Assembly: GCA_030066475.1 (NCBI GenBank)
Contig: JASJBO010000247.1
Coordinates: 1-11,672 of the forward strand
Length of the DNA stretch: 11,672 nucleotides
Direction: 5' to 3'
From: Myxococcota bacterium
GTDB lineage: Bacteria; Myxococcota_A; UBA9160; PR03
In this document: positions 4,913 to 11,672 of the stretch, piece after piece
Layout of the letters: each line of letters begins with the position of its first letter
Position numbering within the stretch: the first letter of the stretch is position 1
Position numbers and translations under genes: made by a program
Notes under the pieces: generated by a model
The model's database searches: none
What the model saw: only the letters and a program-made list of their open reading frames with translations
What the model was told of the DNA's origin: nothing

Positions 4913-7341
4913 GTCCCCTGCTCCCCCACGGGCGAGCCCTGTCGCAGCTCGGCCCGGAAACGGTCGGCCAGCATCCCCACCACTCGATCGACCGAACGCG
5001 TCACCTCCTTGTCGGTGAGCGTGCGGTCGGGTCGCTGGAAGACGAGCCGGAAGGCGAGGCTGATCTTCCCCTCGGGTACGCCCTTGCCTTCGTAGCGATC
5101 GAACACCTCTGCGGACACCAGATGGGGCCCCGCGGTGGCGCGAATGGCCCCCAGCAGCGCGTCCGCCGCGCTCTCGCGGCCGACGACGAGCGCCAGGTCG
5201 CGGCGCACCTGGGGCTGGCGCGAGACCTCGCGGAAGCGCAGGGCGGGCGCCTCGCGGGCGACCAGGGCCTCGAGGTCGAGCGTGAGCAGCGCGCACGGGC
5301 CGGCGATCTCGTAGCGCGCCGCCACCTCGGGGTGCAGCTCGCCGAGCGCGCCGATGCGGGTGTCGTCCAGCTCGAGCGCCGCACTCGCGCCCGGGTGCAG
5401 GTACGGCTCGCCGGCGCCCGGCGCGAAGCGCGGCTCGACGCCGAGCGCCGCCAGCAGCCGCTCGACCACGCCCTTGGCCTCGAAGTAGATGGGCGGCGTG
5501 CCGTCGCCGTCCCACAGGCCCGCGTCGCCGCGCGTCAGCACGGCGGCGAGGCGCAGCGGCTCGTCGGGCAGCGCGGCGCCGTCGCGCGGCAGGAACACGC
5601 GGCCCAGCTCGAACACGCGCACCCGCTCGAGCTGGCGCGCGCGGTTCTGGCGCACCACGCCGAGCAGCGCGGGCACGAGGCTGGTGCGGAGCTGCGACTC
5701 CTCGTCGACCAGCGGGTTCGCGAGCGCCACGGCCCGGCGGCGCGGATCGTCGGGCGCCAGGCCCACGCGGTCGAGGTCGGCCGCGCTGCACATCGGCAGC
5801 GTCATGCACTCGACCAGCCCGAGCCCGCTCAGCGCGTCGCGCGCGCAGTCCGCGACGGCGCGGGCGCGCGGCTGCGCCACCGGCGTCAGGCGTTCGGCCG
5901 GCAGCGTGACCGGGATGTGCTCGTAGCCGTGGATGCGCGCCACCTCCTCGATCAGGTCGACCGGGCGGTGCAGGTCGTTGCGCCAGCTCGGCACCCGACA
6001 GCGCAACGCGTCGCCGCTCGGCGCGGCCTCGACGCCCACGCGCGCCAGCAGCGCGACCACCTCGTCGGGCGAGAGACCGGTGCCGAGCAGCCGGTTCACC
6101 CGCGTCGGGTCGAGCTCGATCGACTCGGTCGCGGCCGGCGCGTCGCCCTCCGCCTCGGCGACGCCCGGCGCCACGCTGCCCTGGGCCAGCTCGGCCAGCA
6201 GGTGCGCGGCCCGGTCGGCGGCACGGCGGATGCCCTCGCGGTCGACGCCGCGCTCGAAGCGGTACGACGCCTCCGACGACAGGCCCAGGCGGCGCCCGGT
6301 GCGGCGCACCCGGCGCGGGTCGAAGTGCGCGCTCTCGATCAGCACGTCGGTGGTCTCGTCGCCCACCTCGGTCTCGGCGCCGCCCATCACGCCGGCCACC
6401 GCGATGGCGCGCTCGCCGTCGGCGATCACGACGTCGTCGGGGTCGAGCGCGCGGGTCTGGCCGTCGAGCGTCACGAGCTTCTCGTCGGGCTCGGCGCGGC
6501 GCACGCGCACCACGCCGCCGCGCAGGGTCGCGAGGTCGAAGGCGTGGAGCGGCTGGCCGAGCTCGAGCAGCACCAGGTTGGTGACGTCCACCACGACGTT
6601 CACGGGGCGCATGCCGGCGGCCTCGAGCCGCTGCTGCAGCCAGTCCGGGCTCGGCCCGAGCGCGACGCCGCGCACGATGCGCGCCACGTACTGGTGACAG
6701 CCGGCGCGGTCGTCGATCTCGATCCGCACGCTCGCCGCGGCGGGATCGCCCTCCTCGGTCTCGGGCTCGCACGGCGGCAGGCGCAGCGCGCCGCCGAAGT
6801 GCGCGCGCACCTCGCGCGCCACGCCCAGCAGCGAGGCGCAGTCGCCGCGGTTGGCGGTGAGGAACAGGTCGAGCACGGTGTCGCCGGCCGCGATCACCTC
6901 GCCCAGCGGCGCGCCCACCGGCGCCTCGGCATCCAGCACCAGGATGCCCTCGTGCTCGTCGCCCAGCCCCAGCTCGCGGGTCGAGCAGATCATCCCGCGC
7001 GACACCACGCTGCGGATCTTCGACTTCTTGATCCTGGTCCCGTCGGGGAGCTTGGCGCCGACCGGCGCGACGGCCACCTTCTGGCCCGCCGCGACGTTCG
7101 GCGCCCCGCACACGATCTCGACGGGCTCGCCGTCCCCCAGGTCGACGGTGCACAGCGACAGGCGGTCGGCGTTGGGGTGCTGGGTGCGCTCGAGCACGTG
7201 GCCCACGCGGAAGGCCGAGAGGTCGGGGCCGGTGCGCTCCTCCTCCTCGATCTCGAGCCCGCCCATGGTGAGCCGGTGCGCCAACGCCTCCGTCGGCGGC
7301 AGGTCGACCCATTCGGCGAGCCAGCCGAGCGGCACGCGCAT
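4909..7341 (-). CDS. pheT: Phenylalanyl-tRNA synthetase beta subunit
   Basis: An 810-residue beta subunit (E. coli 795) of the cytoplasmic alpha2-beta2 enzyme that charges tRNA-Phe and hydrolyses Tyr-tRNA-Phe. The start is MRVPLGWLAEWVDLP. Domains in order: B1; an EMAP/tRNA-binding fold around 40-150 (HPNADRLSLCTVDLG, CGAPNV, RGMICSTRELGLG); LTANRGDCASLLGVAREV near 162-179; the B3/B4 editing region with PVNVVVDVTNLVLLELGQPL and SSEASYRFERGVDREG; the B5 domain; a degenerate synthetase-like core (RTSLVPALLGVVRQN, FELGRVF, LGELHPEV); and the C-terminal anticodon-binding FDX-ACB domain (QPQVRRDLALVV through DRTLTDKEV). An in-frame upstream extension exists but lies inside pheS and has shadow composition. 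The ATG at 7341 shares one base with the pheS stop (TGATG). Confidence 0.97.
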   Translation of the reverse strand: MRVPLGWLAEWVDLPPTEALAHRLTMGGLEIEEEERTGPDLSAFRVGHVLERTQHPNADRLSLCTVDLGDGEPVEIVCGAPNVAAGQKVAVAPVGAKLPDGTRIKKSKIRSVVSRGMICSTRELGLGDEHEGILVLDAEAPVGAPLGEVIAAGDTVLDLFLTANRGDCASLLGVAREVRAHFGGALRLPPCEPETEEGDPAAASVRIEIDDRAGCHQYVARIVRGVALGPSPDWLQQRLEAAGMRPVNVVVDVTNLVLLELGQPLHAFDLATLRGGVVRVRRAEPDEKLVTLDGQTRALDPDDVVIADGERAIAVAGVMGGAETEVGDETTDVLIESAHFDPRRVRRTGRRLGLSSEASYRFERGVDREGIRRAADRAAHLLAELAQGSVAPGVAEAEGDAPAATESIELDPTRVNRLLGTGLSPDEVVALLARVGVEAAPSGDALRCRVPSWRNDLHRPVDLIEEVARIHGYEHIPVTLPAERLTPVAQPRARAVADCARDALSGLGLVECMTLPMCSAADLDRVGLAPDDPRRRAVALANPLVDEESQLRTSLVPALLGVVRQNRARQLERVRVFELGRVFLPRDGAALPDEPLRLAAVLTRGDAGLWDGDGTPPIYFEAKGVVERLLAALGVEPRFAPGAGEPYLHPGASAALELDDTRIGALGELHPEVAARYEIAGPCALLTLDLEALVAREAPALRFREVSRQPQVRRDLALVVGRESAADALLGAIRATAGPHLVSAEVFDRYEGKGVPEGKISLAFRLVFQRPDRTLTDKEVTRSVDRVVGMLADRFRAELRQGSPVGEQGT

Positions 7342-8366
7342 CAGAACTGCTCCAGGACGCGCACGTCGCCCTCGAAGAACAGCGAGATGTTGGGCACGCC
7401 CCAGCGCAGCATGGCGGTGCGGTCGAGGCCCATGCCGAACGCGAAGCCCTGCCAGCGCTCGGCGTCGATGCCGCAGTTCTCGAGCACCTGCGGGTGGATC
7501 ATGCCGCAGCCGCCCCACTCGACCCAGCCGGTCTGCGAGCAGGTGCCGCAGCCCCGGGCGCCGCACACCAGGCACGAGAAGTCGATCTCGGCCGACGGCT
7601 CGGTGAACGGGAAGTACGAGGAGCGGAAGCGCAGGTCGACGTCGTCGCCCAGCATGTGGCGCGCGAACGCGAACAGCACGCCCTTCAGGTCGCCGAAGCT
7701 CACGCGCTCGTCGACCATGAAGCCCTCGACCTGGTGGAACATCGGGAAGTGGCGCAGGCTGCGGTCGTGGCGGTAGACGCGCCCGGGCGCGATGAAGCGG
7801 AACGGCGGCTCGCGGCCCGTCATGGCGCGGATCTGCACGTTCGAGGTGTGGGTGCGCAGCACCTGGCCGCCCTCGACGAAGAAGGTGGCCTGCATCTCGC
7901 GCGCCGGGTGGTCGGCGGGGATGTTGAGGGCCTCGAAGTTGTTGTGCTCGGTCTCGACCTCGGGCCCCTCCTCGATCGAGAAGCCCATCGAGGCGAAGAA
8001 CGCCACCACCTCGCGCTCGATGCGCGTCACCGGGTGCAGGTGGCCGGCCGGCGGCGCCCAGCCCGGCAGCGTCACGTCGAGCACGTGGCTCGACAGCACC
8101 TCGGCGTGGGCGGCCCGCTCGAGCGCCTCGCGCCGCTCGCGCACCCAGCCCTCGATGCGCGCCTTGAGCGCGTTGGCCTGCTGGCCGGCGGGGCCGCGCT
8201 CGTCGGGCGGCAGCGCGCCGATCCCGCGCAGCAGGCCCGACAGCGAGCCCTTGCGCCCCAGGAAGCGGGCGCGCACCTGGGCCAGGTCGTTGGCGCTGGC
8301 GGCCTCCGAGACCGCCTGGCGCGCCTCGGCCTCGAGGTCGCTCAGGCTCTGCACCGGCTGGGACAA
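7341..8366 (-). CDS. pheS: Phenylalanyl-tRNA synthetase alpha subunit
   Basis: A 341-residue catalytic subunit that forms the phenylalanyl adenylate and charges tRNA-Phe with PheT. It has an N-terminal coiled coil (about 1-90) that contacts tRNA, then class II motifs: motif 2 around RTHTSNVQIR, APGRVYRHD and FPMFHQVEG (about 171-215), and motif 3 as GFAFGMGLDRTAMLRWGVPN (307-326). Ala309 in FAFG corresponds to E. coli Ala294, the residue setting amino-acid pocket size. Cys265, 268, 273 and 276 (CLVCGARGCGTC) form a probable structural zinc site seen in many bacterial PheS. The start used is TTG at 8366, with GGAG 9 bases upstream. A GTG four codons later (8354) would match the family N-terminus equally well but has no well-placed ribosome binding site. 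Confidence 0.96.
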   Translation of the reverse strand: MSQPVQSLSDLEAEARQAVSEAASANDLAQVRARFLGRKGSLSGLLRGIGALPPDERGPAGQQANALKARIEGWVRERREALERAAHAEVLSSHVLDVTLPGWAPPAGHLHPVTRIEREVVAFFASMGFSIEEGPEVETEHNNFEALNIPADHPAREMQATFFVEGGQVLRTHTSNVQIRAMTGREPPFRFIAPGRVYRHDRSLRHFPMFHQVEGFMVDERVSFGDLKGVLFAFARHMLGDDVDLRFRSSYFPFTEPSAEIDFSCLVCGARGCGTCSQTGWVEWGGCGMIHPQVLENCGIDAERWQGFAFGMGLDRTAMLRWGVPNISLFFEGDVRVLEQF

Positions 8367-8385
8367 CGGCGCGCGCTCCGCGGGA

Positions 8386-8742
<357 letters not shown>

Positions 8743-8760
8743 GGGTTCGCCTCCCTCATC

Positions 8761-8776
8761 GCTCCCCTACGGGAGC
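8761..8776 (-). promoter_or_regulatory. Hairpin over the rpmI stop codon, upstream of rplT
   Basis: In the transcript GCTCCC-GTAG-GGGAGC forms a perfect 6-bp stem with a 4-base loop that includes the rpmI TAG. Its 5' arm (CTCCC) could alternatively pair with the rplT Shine-Dalgarno GGGAG about 15 bases downstream, so it may be a simple translational switch. Operon autoregulation by L20 is known in other bacteria, but this structure does not visibly match a described L20 site. Confidence 0.4.
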
Positions 8777-8958
8777 ATCTGGTCCATTCGCTTGCGGTCC
8801 ACGTTCGACACCAGGGCCCGCTTGCGGAGCTGGCGCTTCCGCTTGCTGTCCTTCTTGGTGAGGATGTGGCTCTTGCCCTTCTGCATCCGCACGATCTTGC
8901 CCGTGCCGGTGCGCTTGAAGCGCTTGGCCGCGCCGCGGTGGGTCTTCATCTTCGGCAT
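8767..8958 (-). CDS. rpmI: 50S ribosomal protein L35
   Basis: A 63-residue basic protein of normal L35 length. It begins [20 protein letters not shown], the signature of the family, and continues [18 protein letters not shown] to a short [12 protein letters not shown] tail. L35 sits in the 50S subunit near the central protuberance. The ATG shares one base with the infC stop (TGATG), so it is probably translated by ribosomes finishing infC, as in the infC-rpmI-rplT operons of other bacteria. Confidence 0.97.
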   Translation of the reverse strand: MPKMKTHRGAAKRFKRTGTGKIVRMQKGKSHILTKKDSKRKRQLRKRALVSNVDRKRMDQMLP

Positions 8959-9590
8959 CACGCGTCTCCTGCGGGTGTCGCCTCGGGCGCCACCTCGTCG
9001 GGCTTCTCCTCGTCGGGTTCGGCCCGCTTCAGCTGTTTGATCGCCTCGCGATTCGGGACCAGGATCATCGACATGAAGCGCCCGTCGAGCCGAGGCTGGT
9101 TCTCGACGGTCGCGATGTCCGCCAGCATCTCCTTGACCCGGTCGAGCTGGTCGCGGCCGAGTCGGGTATGGACGATCTCGCGCCCGCGGAACATCAGCGT
9201 GACCTTGACCTTGTCGCCTTCCATCAGGAACTTGCGCGCGTTGCGCAGCTTGAACTCGAGGTCGTGGTCGTCGGTCCGGGGGCGGATCTTCACCTCCTTG
9301 AGCGACGCGGCGTGGGCCTTGGTCTTCCCGGCGGCCTTCTTCTTCTTCTGCTCGTACTTGTACTTCCCGTAGTCCATGATGCGGCACACGGGAGGCCGCG
9401 CGTTCGGAGCCACCTCGACCAGGTCGAGCCCGCGTTCCTGGGCGCGCTGGATCGCTTCGGGCGGCGTCATCACGCCGAGCTGCTCTCCGTCCACGTCCAC
9501 CACCCGGATCTCGTGCGCGCGGATGCGTTCGTTCACCCGCGTCTCGTCCTTGGGCCGTTCCCGATCGAAGCCACGTCTGGGGTACCGGAT
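8958..9590 (-). CDS. infC: Translation initiation factor IF-3 (AUC start)
   Basis: IF-3 binds the 30S subunit, keeps it apart from 50S and proofreads start-codon and initiator-tRNA pairing. The protein is 210 residues from the preferred start. The N-terminal domain contains [40 protein letters not shown] and a Lys-rich linker ([13 protein letters not shown]). The C-terminal domain has [37 protein letters not shown] and [10 protein letters not shown], then an acidic tail of about 17 residues beyond the usual end. The start chosen is ATC at 9590: a GGAGG stands 8 bases upstream, and the 18 residues before VNERIR match the usual extra N-terminal length (about 14 in E. coli). The alternative, GTG at 9536, has only AAGGA about 10 bases away and leaves a very short N-terminus. 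A rare start makes IF-3 repress its own translation in other bacteria. Confidence 0.93.
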   Translation of the reverse strand: MRYPRRGFDRERPKDETRVNERIRAHEIRVVDVDGEQLGVMTPPEAIQRAQERGLDLVEVAPNARPPVCRIMDYGKYKYEQKKKKAAGKTKAHAASLKEVKIRPRTDDHDLEFKLRNARKFLMEGDKVKVTLMFRGREIVHTRLGRDQLDRVKEMLADIATVENQPRLDGRFMSMILVPNREAIKQLKRAEPDEEKPDEVAPEATPAGDA

Positions 9591-9598
9591 GCGTCGTT

Positions 9599-9603
9599 CC
9601 TCC
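9599..9603 (-). promoter_or_regulatory. Shine-Dalgarno for the non-canonical infC start
   Basis: GGAGG on the minus strand, 8 bases before the ATC codon at 9590-9588. No ATG, GTG or TTG is in frame at suitable distance, so this site supports AUC initiation. Confidence 0.7.
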
Positions 9604-9622
9604 GCGGGACGTCGATTGCGCG

Positions 9623-11548
9623 CTAGGCGCGTCGTTCAGCGATCGTCGCGACCAGATCGTCGACGAAGGCGTCGAGGGAGACCGACTCACCGTCCGGCTT
9701 CGCGTGCCGGCGGCGCGGGGTGACGGTCCCGTTCGCCACCTCCTGGTCTCCGATCACCACCATCACCGGGAGCTTCTGCGTCTCCGCCTCCCGGATCTTG
9801 AAACCCAGCTTCTCGTTGCGGTCGTCGAGCTCGGCGCGCACGCCGCGGCTCTGGAGCGCGCGGTGCACCTTGCGGCCGTAGTCGACGTGGCGCTCCGCGA
9901 TCGGCAGCACCACCACCTGCACCGGGGCCAGCCACAGCGGGAAGTCGCCGCCGGTGTGCTCGAGGTAGATCGCGATGAAGCGCTCGAGCGAGCCCAGCAC
10001 GGCGCGGTGCAGCATGGCGGGCTCGTGCTCCTGGCCGTCGCGCCCGACGTAGCGGAGCCCGAAGCGGCCCGGCTGCGCCATGTCGACCTGGACGGTGCCC
10101 AGGGTCCACGAGCGGCCCAGCACGTCGCGGAAGTCGCACTCGACCTTGGGCGCGTAGAAGGCGCCCTCGCCCGGCTTGATGCCGCAGGGATAGCCGGCGT
10201 CCTCGACCGCGCGGATCAGCGCCTGCTCGGCGCGGTCCCAGTCGGCGGGATCGCCGATGAACTCGTCGGGCCGCGTGGAGACGTAGACCTCGACCTGGTC
10301 GAGCCCGAGCGCGTCGTAGATCTCGCGCATCATCGCGAAGAAGGCGTGGATCTCGCCCTCGACCTGGTCGGGCTCGCAGTAGACGTGGGCGTCGTCCTGC
10401 GCCAGCGAGCGCACCCGGGTGAGCCCGTGCAGGGTGCCCGAGCGCTCGTTGCGGTGCAGCCGGGTGAACTCCGCGAAGCGCAGCGGCAGGTCGCGGTAGG
10501 AGCGCTTGGTGGACCTGTAGAAGTGACAGTGTCCCGGGCAGTTCATGGGCTTCACGAACAGCTCTTCGCCCTCGTCGCCCTCGAAGCGGAACATGTCCTC
10601 GCGGAACAGGTCGTAGTGGCCCGAGGTCTTGTACAGCTCGGCCCGGTAGATCTGCGGCGTGATCACCTCGTCGAAGCCGTAGCGCGGGTACAGGCCGCGG
10701 ACGTAGTCGACCAGCCCGTTGTAGAGCGCCACGCCCTTGGGGTGATAGAACGGCGAGCCCGGCGAGACGGGGTCGACGTGGAACAGGTCGAGCTGGGCGC
10801 CGAGCCGGCGGTGGTCGCGCTGCTTGGCCTGCTCGATGCGCTCGAGGTACTCCGCCAGCTCGGCCTTCTTGGCGAAGGCGGTGCCGTAGATGCGCTGGAG
10901 CATCTCGTTGCGCTCGTCGCCCTTCCAGTAGGCGCCCGCCACCTCGAGCAGCTTGACGGCGCCGATCTGGTCGGTGCGCTGCACGTGCGGTCCGCGGCAG
11001 AGGTCCACGAACCCGCCGTGCCGGAACAGGGTGATCGGCTCGCCCTCGGGGATATCGTCGAGGCGCGCGATCTTGAGCTCCTCGCCCGCCGCCGCCAGGC
11101 GCGTGCGCGCCTCCTCGCGAGTCACCACCTCGCGCTCGAAGGGCGCCTTCTCGGCCAGGATGCGGCGCATCTCGTCCTCGATGCGCTCCAGGTCCTCGGG
11201 CGTGAAGGGGCGCCCGATGCGGAAGTCGTACTGGTACTTCTCGCTGTGGTCGCTGCGCCCGACGTCGATCTGCACGTCGGGAAAGAGCCGCTTCACGGCG
11301 TCGGCCATCACGTGCTCGGCCGAGTGGCGGATCACCTCGCCACCGTCGGCGTCGCGCGCGGTCACGATCTCGAGCGCCACGTCCGCCTCGAGCGGCAGGC
11401 GCAGATCGACCAGGCGGCCGTCGATGCGGCCGGCGAGCGCCGCACGCGCGAGACCGGCCCCGATCTCCTGCGCCACGGCGAGGACCGTCGAACCCGACGG
11501 CATCGCGAGCGTCCTGCCATCCGGCAGGCGCACTGCGATCTCGCTCAT
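9623..11548 (-). CDS. thrS: Threonyl-tRNA synthetase
   Basis: A 641-residue class II synthetase (E. coli 642) that charges tRNA-Thr and edits mischarged Ser. Domains: TGS (1-62); N2 editing domain with the HxxxH pair His75/His79 ([12 protein letters not shown]) and Cys184/His188 (DLCRGPHV); catalytic core (about 245-535) with the zinc ligands Cys337 (MNCPGH), His388 (AQDDAH) and His514 (PAMLHRA), each offset by +3 from E. coli Cys334, His385 and His511; and the C-terminal anticodon-binding domain (about 540-641). Motif 2 is [19 protein letters not shown]. All catalytic and editing residues are present. No strong Shine-Dalgarno precedes the ATG at 11548; a six-codon ORF overlaps it by four bases. 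It is 45 bases from tRNA-Val on the same strand and heads the protein-coding part of the operon. Confidence 0.97.
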   Translation of the reverse strand: MSEIAVRLPDGRTLAMPSGSTVLAVAQEIGAGLARAALAGRIDGRLVDLRLPLEADVALEIVTARDADGGEVIRHSAEHVMADAVKRLFPDVQIDVGRSDHSEKYQYDFRIGRPFTPEDLERIEDEMRRILAEKAPFEREVVTREEARTRLAAAGEELKIARLDDIPEGEPITLFRHGGFVDLCRGPHVQRTDQIGAVKLLEVAGAYWKGDERNEMLQRIYGTAFAKKAELAEYLERIEQAKQRDHRRLGAQLDLFHVDPVSPGSPFYHPKGVALYNGLVDYVRGLYPRYGFDEVITPQIYRAELYKTSGHYDLFREDMFRFEGDEGEELFVKPMNCPGHCHFYRSTKRSYRDLPLRFAEFTRLHRNERSGTLHGLTRVRSLAQDDAHVYCEPDQVEGEIHAFFAMMREIYDALGLDQVEVYVSTRPDEFIGDPADWDRAEQALIRAVEDAGYPCGIKPGEGAFYAPKVECDFRDVLGRSWTLGTVQVDMAQPGRFGLRYVGRDGQEHEPAMLHRAVLGSLERFIAIYLEHTGGDFPLWLAPVQVVVLPIAERHVDYGRKVHRALQSRGVRAELDDRNEKLGFKIREAETQKLPVMVVIGDQEVANGTVTPRRRHAKPDGESVSLDAFVDDLVATIAERRA

Positions 11549-11565
11549 GAACGGAGAGTGGTCAT
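11545..11565 (-). other. Possible upstream mini-ORF (MTTLRS) overlapping the thrS start
   Basis: An ATG at 11565 opens six codons, Met-Thr-Thr-Leu-Arg-Ser, and its TGA overlaps the thrS ATG in an ATGA. Because thrS lacks a clear Shine-Dalgarno, it could be reached by re-initiation. The two Thr codons are suggestive, but the mini-ORF has no good ribosome binding site either, so chance is a real alternative. Confidence 0.25.
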
Positions 11566-11593
11566 GGGGCTGGGTCGTCCGGAGCTCTCGGCA

Positions 11594-11668
<75 letters not shown>

Positions 11669-11672
11669 TTGG

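Noticed and set aside
7342..7575. 78-residue N-terminal extension of PheT
   Set aside because: It lies within pheS in another frame, has shadow composition, and the family N-terminus MRVPLGWLAEW begins at 7341 with a coupled TGATG junction.
5122..7776. An 884-codon plus-strand open frame antisense to pheT and pheS
   Set aside because: It is a mirror of two certain genes in very GC-rich DNA, with repetitive Arg/Ala/His/Val-rich translation and no recognisable domain.
8959..9690. Upstream extension of the rpmI frame through infC
   Set aside because: L35 has a fixed length of about 64 residues and starts MPKMKTHRG at 8958; the extension is the out-of-frame reading of infC.

Overview
This is a GC-rich (about 70% by eye) bacterial chromosomal window. 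Two thirds of it is a conserved translation operon and one third is a small accessory DNA-repair neighbourhood. The order thrS-infC-rpmI-rplT-pheS-pheT-ihfA-merR followed by a proline tRNA, with ihfA present and high GC, suggests a proteobacterium-like lineage, most likely one of the former Deltaproteobacteria (Myxococcota/Desulfobacterota-type). The taxonomic placement is inference from gene order and protein style; no marker here fixes it.

Right part (4069-11672, all minus strand). Transcription runs leftward from tRNA-Val(GAC) through thrS, infC, rpmI, rplT, pheS, pheT, ihfA and a MerR-type regulator to tRNA-Pro(GGG). Gene joins are very tight: infC/rpmI and pheS/pheT share one base (TGATG), and pheT/ihfA overlap by four (ATGA). 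This points to one translationally coupled operon supplying threonyl- and phenylalanyl-tRNA synthetases, initiation factor 3, ribosomal proteins L35 and L20, and the nucleoid protein IHF-alpha. infC appears to start at a rare AUC codon behind a strong Shine-Dalgarno, a known hallmark of IF3 autoregulation. pheS (TTG) and merR (GTG) also have non-ATG starts.

Middle (1523-4091). A divergent pair of DNA-repair genes shares an AT-rich 69-bp spacer. To the left is nei (endonuclease VIII), followed closely by a DUF2256-DUF3253 zinc-ribbon protein and a hypothetical gene. To the right is a photolyase/cryptochrome-like flavoprotein whose domains look circularly permuted: the FAD-binding helical domain is N-terminal and a shortened Rossmann-like antenna domain is C-terminal. 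The 3' end of this photolyase gene runs 22 bp into the antisense side of tRNA-Pro. A base-excision glycosylase, a DUF2256 protein and a photolyase-like protein together suggest a response to light or oxidative DNA damage (inference).

Left end (1-1519, minus strand). There is an unrecognised 265-residue protein, a 220-bp spacer containing alternating GCAACG/CGTTGC inverted repeats, and the N-terminal 167 codons of a putative secreted or lipoprotein gene that runs off the window. No insertion sequence, CRISPR array, rRNA or phage gene was seen, and no stretch above 300 bp lacks a gene.
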